A DNA stretch of 64,000 bases, from positions 78,015 through 142,014 of the forward strand of contig NZ_VRZA01000009.1 of NCBI RefSeq assembly GCF_008064665.1, written 5' to 3'. The stretch is from Parahaliea maris. GTDB taxonomy: Bacteria > Pseudomonadota > Gammaproteobacteria > Pseudomonadales > Halieaceae. Position 1 is the stretch's first letter; each line of letters begins with the position of its first letter. Position numbers and translations under genes: made by a program. This document shows, in pieces, positions 17,055-26,460 of the stretch. Under the pieces are notes generated by a model. The model saw only the letters and a program-made list of their open reading frames with translations. It was not told where the DNA came from and did no database searches.

Positions 17055-18356
17055 ATGCTGAATTGGGATGACTACCACAAGGAAGAATCCACCCCCGCCA
17101 GGCGCACAGCTCCGCCCGTACAGGAAGCGGTTGCCGAACCCGCGCCCGTAGCACAGGAAGCCGCTGCAGCACCTGCTCCAGCACCCCAGGCAGAGGCAGC
17201 CGTTAAACCGGCCGCCCCTTCCACCACCGACGCTGAAACCGCCGCCCCCGAAGTGGCCGCGGACAACATCGCCGAGGCCGCCCGCGCCATCGAGAACCTC
17301 GATGTCGCCCCCGGCCTGGAAGAACTGGAAATGGGTGCCGCCCGGGTCTCGGTTGACGAAAAGGCGATGATCAACTGCCGCGCCGACCTCAACCAACTGG
17401 TGCCTTTCAAATACGACTGGGCCTGGCAGAAATACCTGGACGGCTGCGCCAATCACTGGATGCCCCAGGAAATCAACATGACGGCCGACGTCGCCACCTG
17501 GAAAAGCGCCGACGGCCTGTCGGAAGACGAGCGTCGCATCGTCATGCGCTCCCTGGGTTACTTCTCCACCGCCGACTCGCTGGTGGCCAACAACCTGGTG
17601 CTGGCGCTGTACCGCCTGATCACCAACCCCGAGTGTCGCCAGTACCTGCTGCGCCAGGCCTTCGAGGAGGCGATCCACACCCACGCCTACCAATACTGCA
17701 TCGAGTCGCTGGGCATGGACGAGGGCGAGGTGTTCAACATGTACCGCGAGGTGCCCTCCGTTGCCGCCAAGGCGGCCTGGAGCCTGAGCCACACCCACAG
17801 CCTGTCGGACCCGACCTTCAAGACCGGTACCATCGAGACCGATCGCGAACTGCTGCGCAACCTGATCGGCTTCTACGCGGTGACCGAGGGCATCTTCTTC
17901 TATTGCGGCTTTACCCAGATCCTGTCCATGGGCCGCCGCAACAAGATGACCGGCGTGGCGGAGCAGTTCCAGTACATCCTGCGCGACGAGTCCATGCACC
18001 TGAACTTCGGTATCGACGTGATCAACCAGATCAAGCTGGAGAACCCCCAGCTGTGGACTGAGGACTTCAAGCAGGAAGTGATCCAGATGATCCTGGAAGG
18101 CACCCAACTGGAAATCGCCTACGCCCGGGACACCATGCCTCGCGGCGTGCTGGGCATGAACGCGGCCATGATGGAGGAGTACCTGCACTTCATCGCCAAC
18201 CGCCGCCTGTCCCAGCTGGGCCTGCCGGAGCAGTTCCCCGGCGCCGCCAACCCCTTCCCGTGGATGAGCGAGATCATGGACCTGCGCAAGGAGAAGAACT
18301 TCTTCGAGACCCGGGTTATCGAGTACCAGACTGGCGGCGCCCTGAGTTGGGATTAA
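17055..18356 (+). CDS. nrdB: Class Ia ribonucleoside-diphosphate reductase, beta subunit
   Basis: Di-iron/tyrosyl-radical subunit partnering NrdA. The 433-residue protein has the iron-ligand helices of the family: [15 protein letters not shown] near residue 206, [14 protein letters not shown] near residue 276 and [10 protein letters not shown] near residue 310. After the first 14 residues comes an unusual stretch (about residues 15-75) almost entirely of Ala, Pro, Glu and Val, before the conserved core begins near residue 95. ATG at 17055 follows CAGGAGA. A 9-bp GC hairpin lies just after the stop, before the small downstream gene. Confidence 0.96.
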   Translation: MLNWDDYHKEESTPARRTAPPVQEAVAEPAPVAQEAAAAPAPAPQAEAAVKPAAPSTTDAETAAPEVAADNIAEAARAIENLDVAPGLEELEMGAARVSVDEKAMINCRADLNQLVPFKYDWAWQKYLDGCANHWMPQEINMTADVATWKSADGLSEDERRIVMRSLGYFSTADSLVANNLVLALYRLITNPECRQYLLRQAFEEAIHTHAYQYCIESLGMDEGEVFNMYREVPSVAAKAAWSLSHTHSLSDPTFKTGTIETDRELLRNLIGFYAVTEGIFFYCGFTQILSMGRRNKMTGVAEQFQYILRDESMHLNFGIDVINQIKLENPQLWTEDFKQEVIQMILEGTQLEIAYARDTMPRGVLGMNAAMMEEYLHFIANRRLSQLGLPEQFPGAANPFPWMSEIMDLRKEKNFFETRVIEYQTGGALSWD

Positions 18357-18373
18357 AGTGCGCCGCCACCCCT

Positions 18374-18396
18374 CGCCCGGCGTACCCCGCCGGGCG
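18374..18396 (+). terminator. Hairpin after nrdB
   Basis: CGCCCGGCG and CGCCGGGCG form a perfect 9-bp stem around a 5-nt loop, 18 bp after the nrdB stop. No U-run follows, so it may stabilise the nrdAB mRNA 3' end or attenuate into the next small gene rather than terminate fully. Confidence 0.45.
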
Positions 18397-18473
18397 GGAA
18401 ACAATGAGTGAAACAGCCGTATCCATAACAGGCAACTAACCGGTCACGAGCCGGATACAACGAGGGACCAGAG

Positions 18474-18665
18474 ATGGACAATCGCGACAAGTCGCCCAAG
18501 GATAGTGAAACGGTTCTGATGGCGCTGGACCAGATCAGCCAGACCATCGACGTCATGACCAGCGTCGTCGGCCGCCTTCGCACCTATGTGCAGGAAGAGG
18601 CCGCCAGTGCCGGCAAGCAGGCCAACCTGCAGGAGGAGATGCGGCCGGATCGCATTCTGCACTGA
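18474..18665 (+). CDS. Small hypothetical protein downstream of nrdB
   Basis: A 63-residue, soluble, charged protein with no signal peptide or membrane segment. Residues 12-45 (TVLMALDQISQTIDVMTSVVGRL) form a likely amphipathic helix or short coiled coil. ATG at 18474 has GAGGGACCAGAG in front, a good ribosome binding site, which supports it being a real gene. It lies 117 bp after nrdB on the same strand and is followed by hairpins. I do not recognise the family. Confidence 0.6.
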   Translation: MDNRDKSPKDSETVLMALDQISQTIDVMTSVVGRLRTYVQEEAASAGKQANLQEEMRPDRILH

Positions 18666-18703
18666 CCCGCAAGACGCCCCCCGGGGCGCGCCGGCACCCA
18701 CTA

Positions 18704-18726
18704 CGGTTTTGCTGCCAGCAAAACCG
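18704..18726. terminator. Bidirectional hairpin between converging transcripts
   Basis: CGGTTTTGCT and AGCAAAACCG form a perfect 10-bp stem with a 3-nt loop between the nrdB-side plus-strand gene and the minus-strand patatin gene. A further GC hairpin CGCCCC-CC-GGGGCG lies just before it at about 18675-18688. Confidence 0.6.
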
Positions 18727-18782
18727 GGTTACCCCTCCCCCGCCATTTCCCCACCTTTGATTCGCCGAGCTGTTGGCCTGTT

Positions 18783-21020
18783 CTAAAAACTCTGCCCCAG
18801 CGTCAGGTACCAGGCACTCTGCCCGGTGGTGGAATAGCCATAGCCGAACAGCATGGCGCCCAGTATCGTATCTGCCCCCCAGAACACGCCGGTGCCGCCA
18901 ATCCAGTCGAAAGGGTCCTCTGACAACGGATCGTCAATCCGCCCCGCCTCCATTGACATACCCAGGTAGAGCCCCTCACCGAGCTGGGTCGGCAATCTGG
19001 CGTACTGGTGGTAATAACCCAGGGTGGCCAGCTGGTAGCGATCGCCGGTCAGTTGCTGCAGGAACAGGCCCGAGAGACGCCTGGCTCCACCCAGCTGGTA
19101 CCTGTCCTGAACGAGGAGGTTGCCGTCACCGTTGAGGTCACCGCCCGCTTCGATGCTGGCGGCAAAAGTATGACTGCCAATGCTGTGCGCGCCGCGCAGT
19201 TCGAGGCGCACAGCCAGTTGCTCAGTGTCCGACCCCCAGTCGGGCAGGCCCGCCTCCGCGTCCAGGCGCACCAGCGCGCCATGTCGCGGAAAAGCGTAAC
19301 TGTCGAGCTGGTCGTGCACCCCGGTCAGGCGCAATCCCGCCTGCTGGTAGCTGCGCTCTTCCGTGACGGGGTTGAAAAAGCCAAAGTCGGGCGTGGTGTC
19401 GGCGTAGGACAGGAAAGGGCCGAAACGCAGCTCCCCGCCCCGGCCCGACACGCCGACATCGAAACCACCCGAGGCCTCCACCACGGTCACGTCACCGATC
19501 CGGTCCTCTCCCCGGTAGGCCTGGATGATCTCGCGGCGCGCCGCGAGGTAGGCCGCCATAAAGGCGCCGTCACGCAGCTGCAGCGGCTGCGCAAATTCCG
19601 TCGACAGGTAGGAGTCGTAGCCGAGTTGTCCGTCGACTCGCCAGCTGGCGCCGAGGCGATTGATCCAGTTGCGCCGGTAACTGGCCGCGAGATTGAGCTG
19701 GCTGGGGCTGTTGAAGTCGGTGGCAGCGCCCAGGCCGAACTTGAGAAAGCCCGGCCCCCAGGGTTTGGAGGTCGCCTCCACCTCGATCCGCGCGGCTTCT
19801 CCCTCCGGCAGTATGGAGTAGCCGATATAGGAGTAATCTCCCCGTCCGTAAGCATTGCCAATGTCGGTACCCAGGTGATGCAGATCGAAGTCATCCCCCA
19901 CAGACGCATGGATATCCTGCATGATGGCGGTCTCGGCGACGTTGCGACCGCTCGCCGCGACCAGGGCGTTTACCTGGCGCTGCGGTGGCTTGCGTGCGGC
20001 GCGTCCCGCCAGCCACCGGGCGTACTCTTCAGTCCCCAGGCTCAAGCTGGCCAGCCCGTCGCGCTGGGCCTGCACCGCCTCGCGCCCGCTCTGGATGATG
20101 GGGGCCAGGTCGCTGAAGTCACTGGAGGTGTAGTCCGCCAGCTCCGGCACGATCAGAACATCACTGGCGGTGAGCTCGGCCAGGGACCGCTGCACGTTCT
20201 GCTCGGTGAGCAGCACGATGGCCTGAGAGGCGACGGCGAGGGAGGAGGTCAGGGACTCGCGGGAGTTGGGCGGGGTGCCGAGGTTTACCGCCACCACCAC
20301 GTCGCCACAGGTTGCCCGGGCGACGTCCACCGGCAGATTGCGAACCAGACCGCCGTCGGCGTAGATCCGGCCGTCGATCTCCATCGGCGCCAGCACCGCC
20401 GGCAGCGACATGCTGGCCCGCATGACACGGGTGATATCACCCCGGTCAAACACCTTCATCGCTCCGGATTCCAGGTCGGTGGCCACGGCCCGGAAAGGCG
20501 TGGGCAGGTTGTCAAAGTCCTGTTGCGCCAGCGCGAGACCCGTGCCCAGCAACTCTTTCAGGAACAGCTCGAACTTGTAGCCGGAAGAGGCCCCGGCGGG
20601 AAGCTGCACTCCGGACTCGTTGACCCCGAGAGAGAATCCGAACAGCGGGCGGTAGTCATCCCGGCGCTGGCTGTGGTCGCGCTCCGGGCGGGGCGGATTG
20701 TCGTCGAACAGCTCGGCGATTTCCATTGCCTCCAGCTCCTGCTGCATGCCGGCGGGATCGATCCCCGCCGCGTAAACGCCTCCGACCAGGGCCCCCATAC
20801 TGGTACCGACCACGCAGTCCACCGGCACCCGCATTTCCTCCAGGGCCTGCAGCACCCCGATATGGGCCAGGCCCCTGGCGCCGCCCCCGGACAGCACCAG
20901 GGCCACGCCGGGATGTTCGCGGCCGGTTTCCGTTCCGGCTGTAACGGGCAATGCGACAAGGCAGCCCAGCAACAGGAGGGGCAGGGTGAAGAGCGACCGG
21001 GGCGCTGTTATCAAGGTCAT
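18783..21020 (-). CDS. Patatin-like phospholipase with C-terminal outer-membrane barrel (PlpD-type, type Vd autotransporter)
   Basis: A 745-residue exported lipase. A signal peptide (residues 1-29) is followed by a patatin domain with the oxyanion loop SGGGARGLAH (44-53), the nucleophile Ser74 in GTSMG and the catalytic Asp in DGGLVRNLPV near residue 220. A linker/POTRA-like segment (about 330-400) and a C-terminal surface-antigen (BamA-like) beta-barrel follow, ending in WYLTLGQSF with the terminal Phe expected for outer-membrane barrels. This matches P. aeruginosa PlpD, which secretes its phospholipase A domain through its own barrel. The GC-rich gene stands alone, convergent with nrdAB and divergent from the ATPase/MscS pair. 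Confidence 0.9.
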   Translation of the reverse strand: MTLITAPRSLFTLPLLLLGCLVALPVTAGTETGREHPGVALVLSGGGARGLAHIGVLQALEEMRVPVDCVVGTSMGALVGGVYAAGIDPAGMQQELEAMEIAELFDDNPPRPERDHSQRRDDYRPLFGFSLGVNESGVQLPAGASSGYKFELFLKELLGTGLALAQQDFDNLPTPFRAVATDLESGAMKVFDRGDITRVMRASMSLPAVLAPMEIDGRIYADGGLVRNLPVDVARATCGDVVVAVNLGTPPNSRESLTSSLAVASQAIVLLTEQNVQRSLAELTASDVLIVPELADYTSSDFSDLAPIIQSGREAVQAQRDGLASLSLGTEEYARWLAGRAARKPPQRQVNALVAASGRNVAETAIMQDIHASVGDDFDLHHLGTDIGNAYGRGDYSYIGYSILPEGEAARIEVEATSKPWGPGFLKFGLGAATDFNSPSQLNLAASYRRNWINRLGASWRVDGQLGYDSYLSTEFAQPLQLRDGAFMAAYLAARREIIQAYRGEDRIGDVTVVEASGGFDVGVSGRGGELRFGPFLSYADTTPDFGFFNPVTEERSYQQAGLRLTGVHDQLDSYAFPRHGALVRLDAEAGLPDWGSDTEQLAVRLELRGAHSIGSHTFAASIEAGGDLNGDGNLLVQDRYQLGGARRLSGLFLQQLTGDRYQLATLGYYHQYARLPTQLGEGLYLGMSMEAGRIDDPLSEDPFDWIGGTGVFWGADTILGAMLFGYGYSTTGQSAWYLTLGQSF

Positions 21021-21200
21021 GATTTCACTCTCGGTACAGGATCCTTAAAGGTGCATGATAGCCAGTCGCGGCCGGCAATGCTGAACTGTCGCCGATCTGC
21101 CTGCCATCCCGCCAGCCAGATGGTTGGCGCCACATAGTGGAGGTGGATACAATGACCCGCTATCGGAACAGTGACCCCCGACTTCCAGCATAAGGGCTCC

Positions 21201-24014
21201 ATGGGAAAGACCAGCTTCTTCCGCGCACTCCTGTTGAGCTTCAGTATTGCGCTACCCGCACTGGCACAGCCCTCCGGCACCGGTTCGGCGAGCTGCCGCG
21301 ACGCGGCCAGCCTGCTGGACAGCCTGCGCGGCGAGCTGGCGTCGCTGAACACCCGTCACGACGCTATCGAGGCGGTGGAGAATGACAACTTCCCTACCGA
21401 CCTCAGCGTCGAGGAAACCATCTACCCGCCGGCCGCAGTGGCGGGGAACGGGCCGCGGGAATGGCCGGCCGAAATCAATTGCGATGCCCTGCGCGAAGAG
21501 TACCAGGCCGCCCTGCTCGACCTGCAGTGGATGCGAGAAAGCGTGCGCCGCCTGCAGGCCGGCTGGCAGACCCACCCCGAAGTGCTGCGCTCGGCGGTGG
21601 GCAGTATCTGGCGTTCCCGCCAGGCGCTGCGTTCGCACTACAAGGCCGAACCCATGGCGGCGGCACTCGCGATCGCCCCCCCGGAGGTCCGGGCCGCAAT
21701 AGAGAACACGCGCGCCCGCTTGAGTACCCTGCGCAGCCAGTTCCTGCACGACCTGCCAAAGCTCTACAAGGAAGTGACCCCGGCGCGCTCGGCGGCGTGG
21801 CTCACTCTATGGCAACAGGCCTTTGGCATAAATCCACGCACACTCGCGCCTTCGGCGGAGGCCCTCACCAATCTGCCTGCCCCGGCACGGGCTGCCATCG
21901 AACGCTACTTCCGGCTGGCGGAGCTGGATATCGTGGTGCAGCGCAACAGCCTCAACGAAGTGCGCGGCTGGCTGTGGCAGGCCTATCGCCCCGAGGTTGA
22001 GCGAGCGCGCAGTCAGCTCGGCCTCGACGCACCCGCACTGCTGCCCCTTGAGCTGCGAGCAGTCGGCAATATCCTGCACTGGCTGATCATCGAGACCACC
22101 GTAGGCGAAACCTATGGCCAGGAAAGCGGAACCACCCTGCGCCAGTGGTACCTGGGCTTCGAGTACACGCTGGGCATACTCGCCCTGCCGCTGCTGGCCT
22201 ACCTGGCCTCCCGGCTGGGTGCGCCACTCGCCGCACTGCAGGCCAACTTTGCCCGCTCCGCCCGCAAGCAGCGCCTGACCGCCCAGTTCAGCCGGATCAC
22301 GGCCAGCCTGCCGTTGCTGCTGCCCTGGGTGGTCGGCCTCATCGGCCTGCAACTGCTGCACACGCTGTACTACCGCTACCACCTGGTGCTGCTGATTCCA
22401 CTGATTCCCTTCGCCCGGCTGTACATCGTCTACGGCTTGCTGCGCCTGGCGGGGGAATGGCTCCTGCACCGCATCGCCGACCAGGCCGGCAGCTACCTCA
22501 GGGAAGAACAGAACATCGAGGTCGCCAGGCAGTCCCGACGGGCCGCCGCCGTGGCCATCCTGCCCTGGCTGGTCAAGGATCTCGCCGCCCTCGCCCTGGG
22601 GCCTTCGCTGGTCCTGGACATCTGCTACTGGCTGACCCTGTTTGCCGTCCTGCTGGCCATCGGCGTCCTGTTGCGCTACCGGCGCGAGGACTTTATCGCC
22701 GCCCTGACCTCCATCCTGCCCGCCAGCTGGGAGGGGGCCATCAAGCGCCTGCTCGGGGAACGCAGGTTCCCCCTGGTCGCGCCCTTCGCCGCCCCCCCGC
22801 TGCTGCTGGCTCTGCTGGGCAGCTTCATGCACAAGGCCCTGTTCGACTTCGACTGGTATCGCAAACTGTTCGCGCGCTCCTTCAAGTTGCGCACCGCCGT
22901 CGTCGAGGGCGATGAAGCGGCCGAAGCGAATGCCGAACCCGACGCCGAAGCCTTGCAAGACTACCAGCGCTGGTTTCTCGCCGAAGACGACGAGGCGGAT
23001 ACGCCCTATATCAACACCGGCCTGGTGCCCGCAATCAGCGGGCGCATGGCACCCTGGCTCTCGGACCGCTCCAACGAAAACGCCCTGCTCCTGACCGGAC
23101 CGCACGGCGCCGGCAAGACCCGCGCCCTGCACCGGCTGCAACAGAGCATGACCGAGGAGCACCCGGACGTCCTCCTGCACTATATTGCGGTGCCGGCGAA
23201 AACCCTGACCGCGGCCGCCCTGTTCGAGTTGCTGGGGCGGGCGCTGGATATCGACCTCGAAGAGGGACCGGCAGCGCTGGTGCGCTCCGACGCAGACCGA
23301 CAACCGACCGTGATCATGGTCGACAATGCCCAGAACCTGTTCCTGCGCAGTGTCGGCGGCTTCGAGGCCTGGGAGACCCTGCTGAGCCTGACCAACACCC
23401 GACTGGCGAATGTTTTCTGGCTGATCGCCGTCAACAACCAGAGCTGGGCCTTCCTCGGCAATATCTTCGGCAGGGACCAGCAATTCCGCAACGTGCTGCA
23501 CACGCGGCGCTGGTCACAGAATGACGTCCGTTCGCTGATCCTTTCGCGCAATCACCTGAGCGGCTGCAAAATCCAGTACGACAGCATATTGCTGGCGACG
23601 CGCGGCCCCGGTGCCGGCAATATCCGCAATGCCGAGCAGCTCTATTTCAGCCTGCTGTGGGACGCCTGTCTCGGCAACCCGATGCTGGCCCTGCGCCTGT
23701 GGCTCTCCTCCATTCGCATGCAGGGCAGCACCGTCACGGTGAGCCTGCCGGCCGAGGTTTCCGGGGCGATGCTGGAACAACTGGGCAACGACCTGCACTT
23801 CGTCTATGCCGCGATCATGATCCACGAAAACATGACCAGCGAGGAACTGGTTGAGGCCACGGCCCTGCCGGAGTCGGTGGTGCGCTCGGCCCTGAAAACC
23901 GCCTTCGACGCCGGCTTCGTGCAGCGCACCGCCAATCGCCGTTACCGCATCGTACCCCTGTGGTACCCGACCATCATGAGGCTGCTGGCCCGGAAGAACC
24001 TGCTCCATGAATAA
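21201..24014 (+). CDS. Membrane-anchored P-loop ATPase with periplasmic domain, coupled to MscS gene
   Basis: A 937-residue protein that I cannot assign to a named family. It has a signal peptide (1-22), an alpha-helical, coiled-coil-prone periplasmic region (about 30-310), five or six membrane segments (about 316-338, 370-391, 393-416, 450-494, 524-548) and a cytoplasmic AAA/STAND-like ATPase from about 600. Walker A is LLTGPHGAGKT (about 630-640) and Walker B TVIMVDNAQNLF (about 703-714). A winged-helix-like end follows (LVEATALPESVVRSAL). The periplasmic-plus-membrane half recalls MscK-type channels, with an ATPase where the MscS domain would be. The next gene, an MscS channel, overlaps it by 8 bp, so the products probably act together. 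ATG at 21201 has AGGG upstream; the frame stays open to 21171. Confidence 0.8.
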   Translation: MGKTSFFRALLLSFSIALPALAQPSGTGSASCRDAASLLDSLRGELASLNTRHDAIEAVENDNFPTDLSVEETIYPPAAVAGNGPREWPAEINCDALREEYQAALLDLQWMRESVRRLQAGWQTHPEVLRSAVGSIWRSRQALRSHYKAEPMAAALAIAPPEVRAAIENTRARLSTLRSQFLHDLPKLYKEVTPARSAAWLTLWQQAFGINPRTLAPSAEALTNLPAPARAAIERYFRLAELDIVVQRNSLNEVRGWLWQAYRPEVERARSQLGLDAPALLPLELRAVGNILHWLIIETTVGETYGQESGTTLRQWYLGFEYTLGILALPLLAYLASRLGAPLAALQANFARSARKQRLTAQFSRITASLPLLLPWVVGLIGLQLLHTLYYRYHLVLLIPLIPFARLYIVYGLLRLAGEWLLHRIADQAGSYLREEQNIEVARQSRRAAAVAILPWLVKDLAALALGPSLVLDICYWLTLFAVLLAIGVLLRYRREDFIAALTSILPASWEGAIKRLLGERRFPLVAPFAAPPLLLALLGSFMHKALFDFDWYRKLFARSFKLRTAVVEGDEAAEANAEPDAEALQDYQRWFLAEDDEADTPYINTGLVPAISGRMAPWLSDRSNENALLLTGPHGAGKTRALHRLQQSMTEEHPDVLLHYIAVPAKTLTAAALFELLGRALDIDLEEGPAALVRSDADRQPTVIMVDNAQNLFLRSVGGFEAWETLLSLTNTRLANVFWLIAVNNQSWAFLGNIFGRDQQFRNVLHTRRWSQNDVRSLILSRNHLSGCKIQYDSILLATRGPGAGNIRNAEQLYFSLLWDACLGNPMLALRLWLSSIRMQGSTVTVSLPAEVSGAMLEQLGNDLHFVYAAIMIHENMTSEELVEATALPESVVRSALKTAFDAGFVQRTANRRYRIVPLWYPTIMRLLARKNLLHE

Positions 24015-24816
24015 CGACGACCTGGCCATTGAATTTGCCGCGGTCGCTGACATGTTCAGCGCCAGTACGCTGTTCATGCTGGTCATCTGTTTCGCCGGCC
24101 TGTGGCTGCTCAACTTCGGCATCCGTCACTTCATGGGCCGGCTGATGCTGCGCTTCCCGTCGCGGCGCTTCTTCATCCTGCAGCTTTCCACGCTGATGAG
24201 TTTCCTGCTGTACATTGTGGGCACCGTGGTGCTGGTGGTGGGCGTGCTGCGTCCGCCCAAGGAATTCCTGATCGCCATCGGCGGCTCCGCCGCAGTCGCC
24301 CTCGGCTTTGCACTCAAGGATGTGGCCGCGTCACTGGTGTCCGGCATCATCCTGCTGTTCGACCGCCCATTCCAGGTGGGTGACCGGGTGTCCTTCGGCG
24401 ACACCTACGGTGAGATTGTCAACATTACCCTGCGCTCGGTGCGCCTGCGCACCCTGGACGACAGTATCGTCACCATCCCCAACGCCCGCTTCATCACCGA
24501 CGTGGTGTCCTCCGCCAACATGGGCGCCATGGACATGATGGTGGTCATCGACTTCCACCTGGCCCTGGACGCCGATCTGGCGGAGGCCCAACGCATTCTG
24601 CGCCAGGTCATCGTCACCAGCCGCTATGCCTACCTGAAGAAACCGGTGGTGTTCGCCATCGAGGAGGTGCAGGTCGCAGAGCGCCTCGCCATCCGGCTGC
24701 GGGCCAAGGCCTACGTGCTGGACGTGGAGTACGAGAAGGCCTTCCAGAGCGACGTCACGACCCGGGCAACCGCCCTGTTCAGGGAACGGGGCCTGCCGCG
24801 CCCGGCCCGGGGTTAG
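24007..24816 (+). CDS. MscS-family mechanosensitive channel
   Basis: A 269-residue inner-membrane channel of the small-conductance mechanosensitive family. Hydrophobic segments lie at about 20-42, 58-80 and 85-115. The third is the Gly/Ala-rich pore helix (SAAVALGFALKDVAASLVSG), followed by the beta-domain signature DRPFQVGDRVSFGDTYGEI and the TIPNARF motif. The C-terminal alpha/beta domain ends without extra domains. The ATG lies inside the last codons of the ATPase gene (8-bp overlap), with GGAAGAA as a Shine-Dalgarno within that gene, so translation is coupled. The channel's opening may be controlled by the partner ATPase (inference). Confidence 0.92.
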   Translation: MNNDDLAIEFAAVADMFSASTLFMLVICFAGLWLLNFGIRHFMGRLMLRFPSRRFFILQLSTLMSFLLYIVGTVVLVVGVLRPPKEFLIAIGGSAAVALGFALKDVAASLVSGIILLFDRPFQVGDRVSFGDTYGEIVNITLRSVRLRTLDDSIVTIPNARFITDVVSSANMGAMDMMVVIDFHLALDADLAEAQRILRQVIVTSRYAYLKKPVVFAIEEVQVAERLAIRLRAKAYVLDVEYEKAFQSDVTTRATALFRERGLPRPARG

Positions 24817-24927
24817 GCGCAGGTTACCCCTCTCCAGTCGGACCGGGCCTGCACGCCCAATCTGGCGCAGGCGGCCGCCATGACGTACCATGCGCGTAAT
24901 AACCACCGGTAATATAGAGAGGTACAA

Positions 24928-25302
24928 ATGATTACTGCACGCGTGCTGATGCTGTTCCAGGCACTGATCCTGATCTGTGCCACCACCCTGTCCACGGCCC
25001 AGGCCGCTGTCATGTCTACGCCGGACTACGTTAGCGAAAGCACCCGCGAAGCGCGCCTGGCCCAGGTCAACGCACTGCTGTTGCGGGAAGATGTGAGCCA
25101 GCAGTTGGTGGCACTGGGAGTGTCCCAGGAAGATGCCATGGCGCGCGTGGCGGCCCTGAGCCCCGCCGAGTTGCAACAACTGGGTCAGCGCATGGACCAG
25201 TTGCCTGCTGGCAGCGGTATCCTCGGGCTGATCGGTGCGGTCTTCGTTGTGTTGCTGATTCTGGAGCTGGTTGGCGTTATCAACATTTTCGCCAAGATCT
25301 AG
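24928..25302 (+). CDS. PA2779 family small exported membrane protein
   Basis: A 124-residue protein resembling Pseudomonas PA2779: a signal peptide or membrane segment (1-28), a helical region with DVSQQLVALGVSQEDAMARVAALSP-like content, and a C-terminal hydrophobic segment (about 98-120) ending NIFAKI. The biochemical role is not known. ATG at 24928 follows a strong AGAGAGG. The next gene encodes its usual partner, a PA2778-type C39-peptidase-like lipoprotein. Confidence 0.85.
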   Translation: MITARVLMLFQALILICATTLSTAQAAVMSTPDYVSESTREARLAQVNALLLREDVSQQLVALGVSQEDAMARVAALSPAELQQLGQRMDQLPAGSGILGLIGAVFVVLLILELVGVINIFAKI

Positions 25303-25347
25303 CTGACAAGGGCAGCGCGAGCTGCCCGCCCATCGATACCTGCCGGC

Positions 25348-26343
25348 ATGGCGTCCAGACTGCTGCAGTGGGTCTCTCTGGCCCTGCTCAGCTGCCTGCT
25401 GACGGCCTGTGCCGTCTACCCGGACCAGCCCCCCGCCCCCCAGGCGGGCCCGGCTGAGCTGACCGGGGTTCCATTCTTTCCCCAGTCCGAATACCAGTGC
25501 GGCCCCGCCGCGCTGGCCACATCCCTCCTGTACAGTGGAGTGGAGGTGGACGATCAGGCACTGGAGCAGGCCGTATTCCTGCCCGGGCGCCAGGGCAGCC
25601 TGCAGGCCGAACTGCTGGCCGCCAGCCGTCGTTACGGGCGTATTCCCTACCGTATCCCGGGCACACCGGACGCCCTCATCGCTGAACTGGATGCCGGCAA
25701 TCCGGTGCTGGTGATGCAGAACCTCGGCATCGACGCCCTGCCACAGTGGCATTACGCCGTGGTGGTAGGTTACGAGCCCAACCGTCGCGAGTGGATACTG
25801 CGCTCCGGTACCGAACGCCGTCGCCTGGAGTCCCACCGCCGCTTCCTGCTGAGCTGGCAGAAAGCAAGCCACTGGGCTGTGGTCACCCTGCCACCAGAGC
25901 GTCTGCCCGCGTCCGTTACTCCGGCAGCCGCCACCCTCGCCCTGGCGGACGCGGAGCGCGTGCTCGGAGAGGCAGCGCTGTTGCCCGGCTGGGAAGCGGC
26001 CGTTGCACGCTGGCCGCAACAGCCGGAGTTCCTGTTCGGTGCGGCCAACGCCCAGCGCGCCGCTGGGAACGATCAGGCCGCCAGTAAAAGATTTGCACAA
26101 CTGCTGGCGCTTGCCCCCGATCATTACGCGGGGCGCAATAACTACGCCGACCTGCTGCTCGCGCAGGGCTGCCCGGCCAGCGGCCGGGAGGTGTTGTCAC
26201 CGGCGGTGCAGGCCGAGGGACTCCCGCCCGAGTTGGCCGCGGTAATCGCCGCCACCGCCGGGGAGCTGGCGGGACACCCGGCCGCCGCGGACGCCAGTCA
26301 CTGCTCCGACCTGTACCCCCTCATGCTCCCTGAGGCCCCCTGA
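25348..26343 (+). CDS. PA2778 family C39-like cysteine peptidase lipoprotein with TPR region
   Basis: A 331-residue lipoprotein: the signal peptide ends in the lipobox LTAC (Cys21). A papain-like C39 domain follows with Cys51 in YQCGPAALATSL and His in QWHYAVVVGYE near residue 134. The C-terminal half has helix pairs resembling tetratricopeptide repeats (for example near residues 215-275). In the family the peptidase targets are unknown. The gene follows the PA2779-type gene by 45 bp with no strong ribosome binding site, consistent with a two-gene operon. Confidence 0.87.
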   Translation: MASRLLQWVSLALLSCLLTACAVYPDQPPAPQAGPAELTGVPFFPQSEYQCGPAALATSLLYSGVEVDDQALEQAVFLPGRQGSLQAELLAASRRYGRIPYRIPGTPDALIAELDAGNPVLVMQNLGIDALPQWHYAVVVGYEPNRREWILRSGTERRRLESHRRFLLSWQKASHWAVVTLPPERLPASVTPAAATLALADAERVLGEAALLPGWEAAVARWPQQPEFLFGAANAQRAAGNDQAASKRFAQLLALAPDHYAGRNNYADLLLAQGCPASGREVLSPAVQAEGLPPELAAVIAATAGELAGHPAAADASHCSDLYPLMLPEAP

Positions 26344-26460
26344 CCCACAACTGCAACAATTTCGTCACATTTCTGCGGCATCATTGCGGGCTTGATACCC
26401 GGGCCGTCAGTCCTTGCCACGACCGGGCACAACAGCAATCCGGCCGTGGAATCGCGATAC

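Noticed and set aside
13975..17184. A very long minus-strand open frame (1069 codons) opposite nrdA
   Set aside because: It is exactly antisense to the well-conserved nrdA, and its translation is Gly/Val/His/Gln-rich as expected from the complement of GC-rich coding sequence. No domain was recognised.
20958..21020. Lipobox (LLGC) in the patatin signal peptide
   Set aside because: The Cys lies inside the hydrophobic core well before the VTAG cleavage-like site, and PlpD-type proteins are not lipoproteins.
26360..26400. Possible Pho box upstream of the PiT transporter
   Set aside because: The best alignment to two CTGTCAT-type half sites matches only about half the positions, and PiT transporters are usually not PhoB-controlled.
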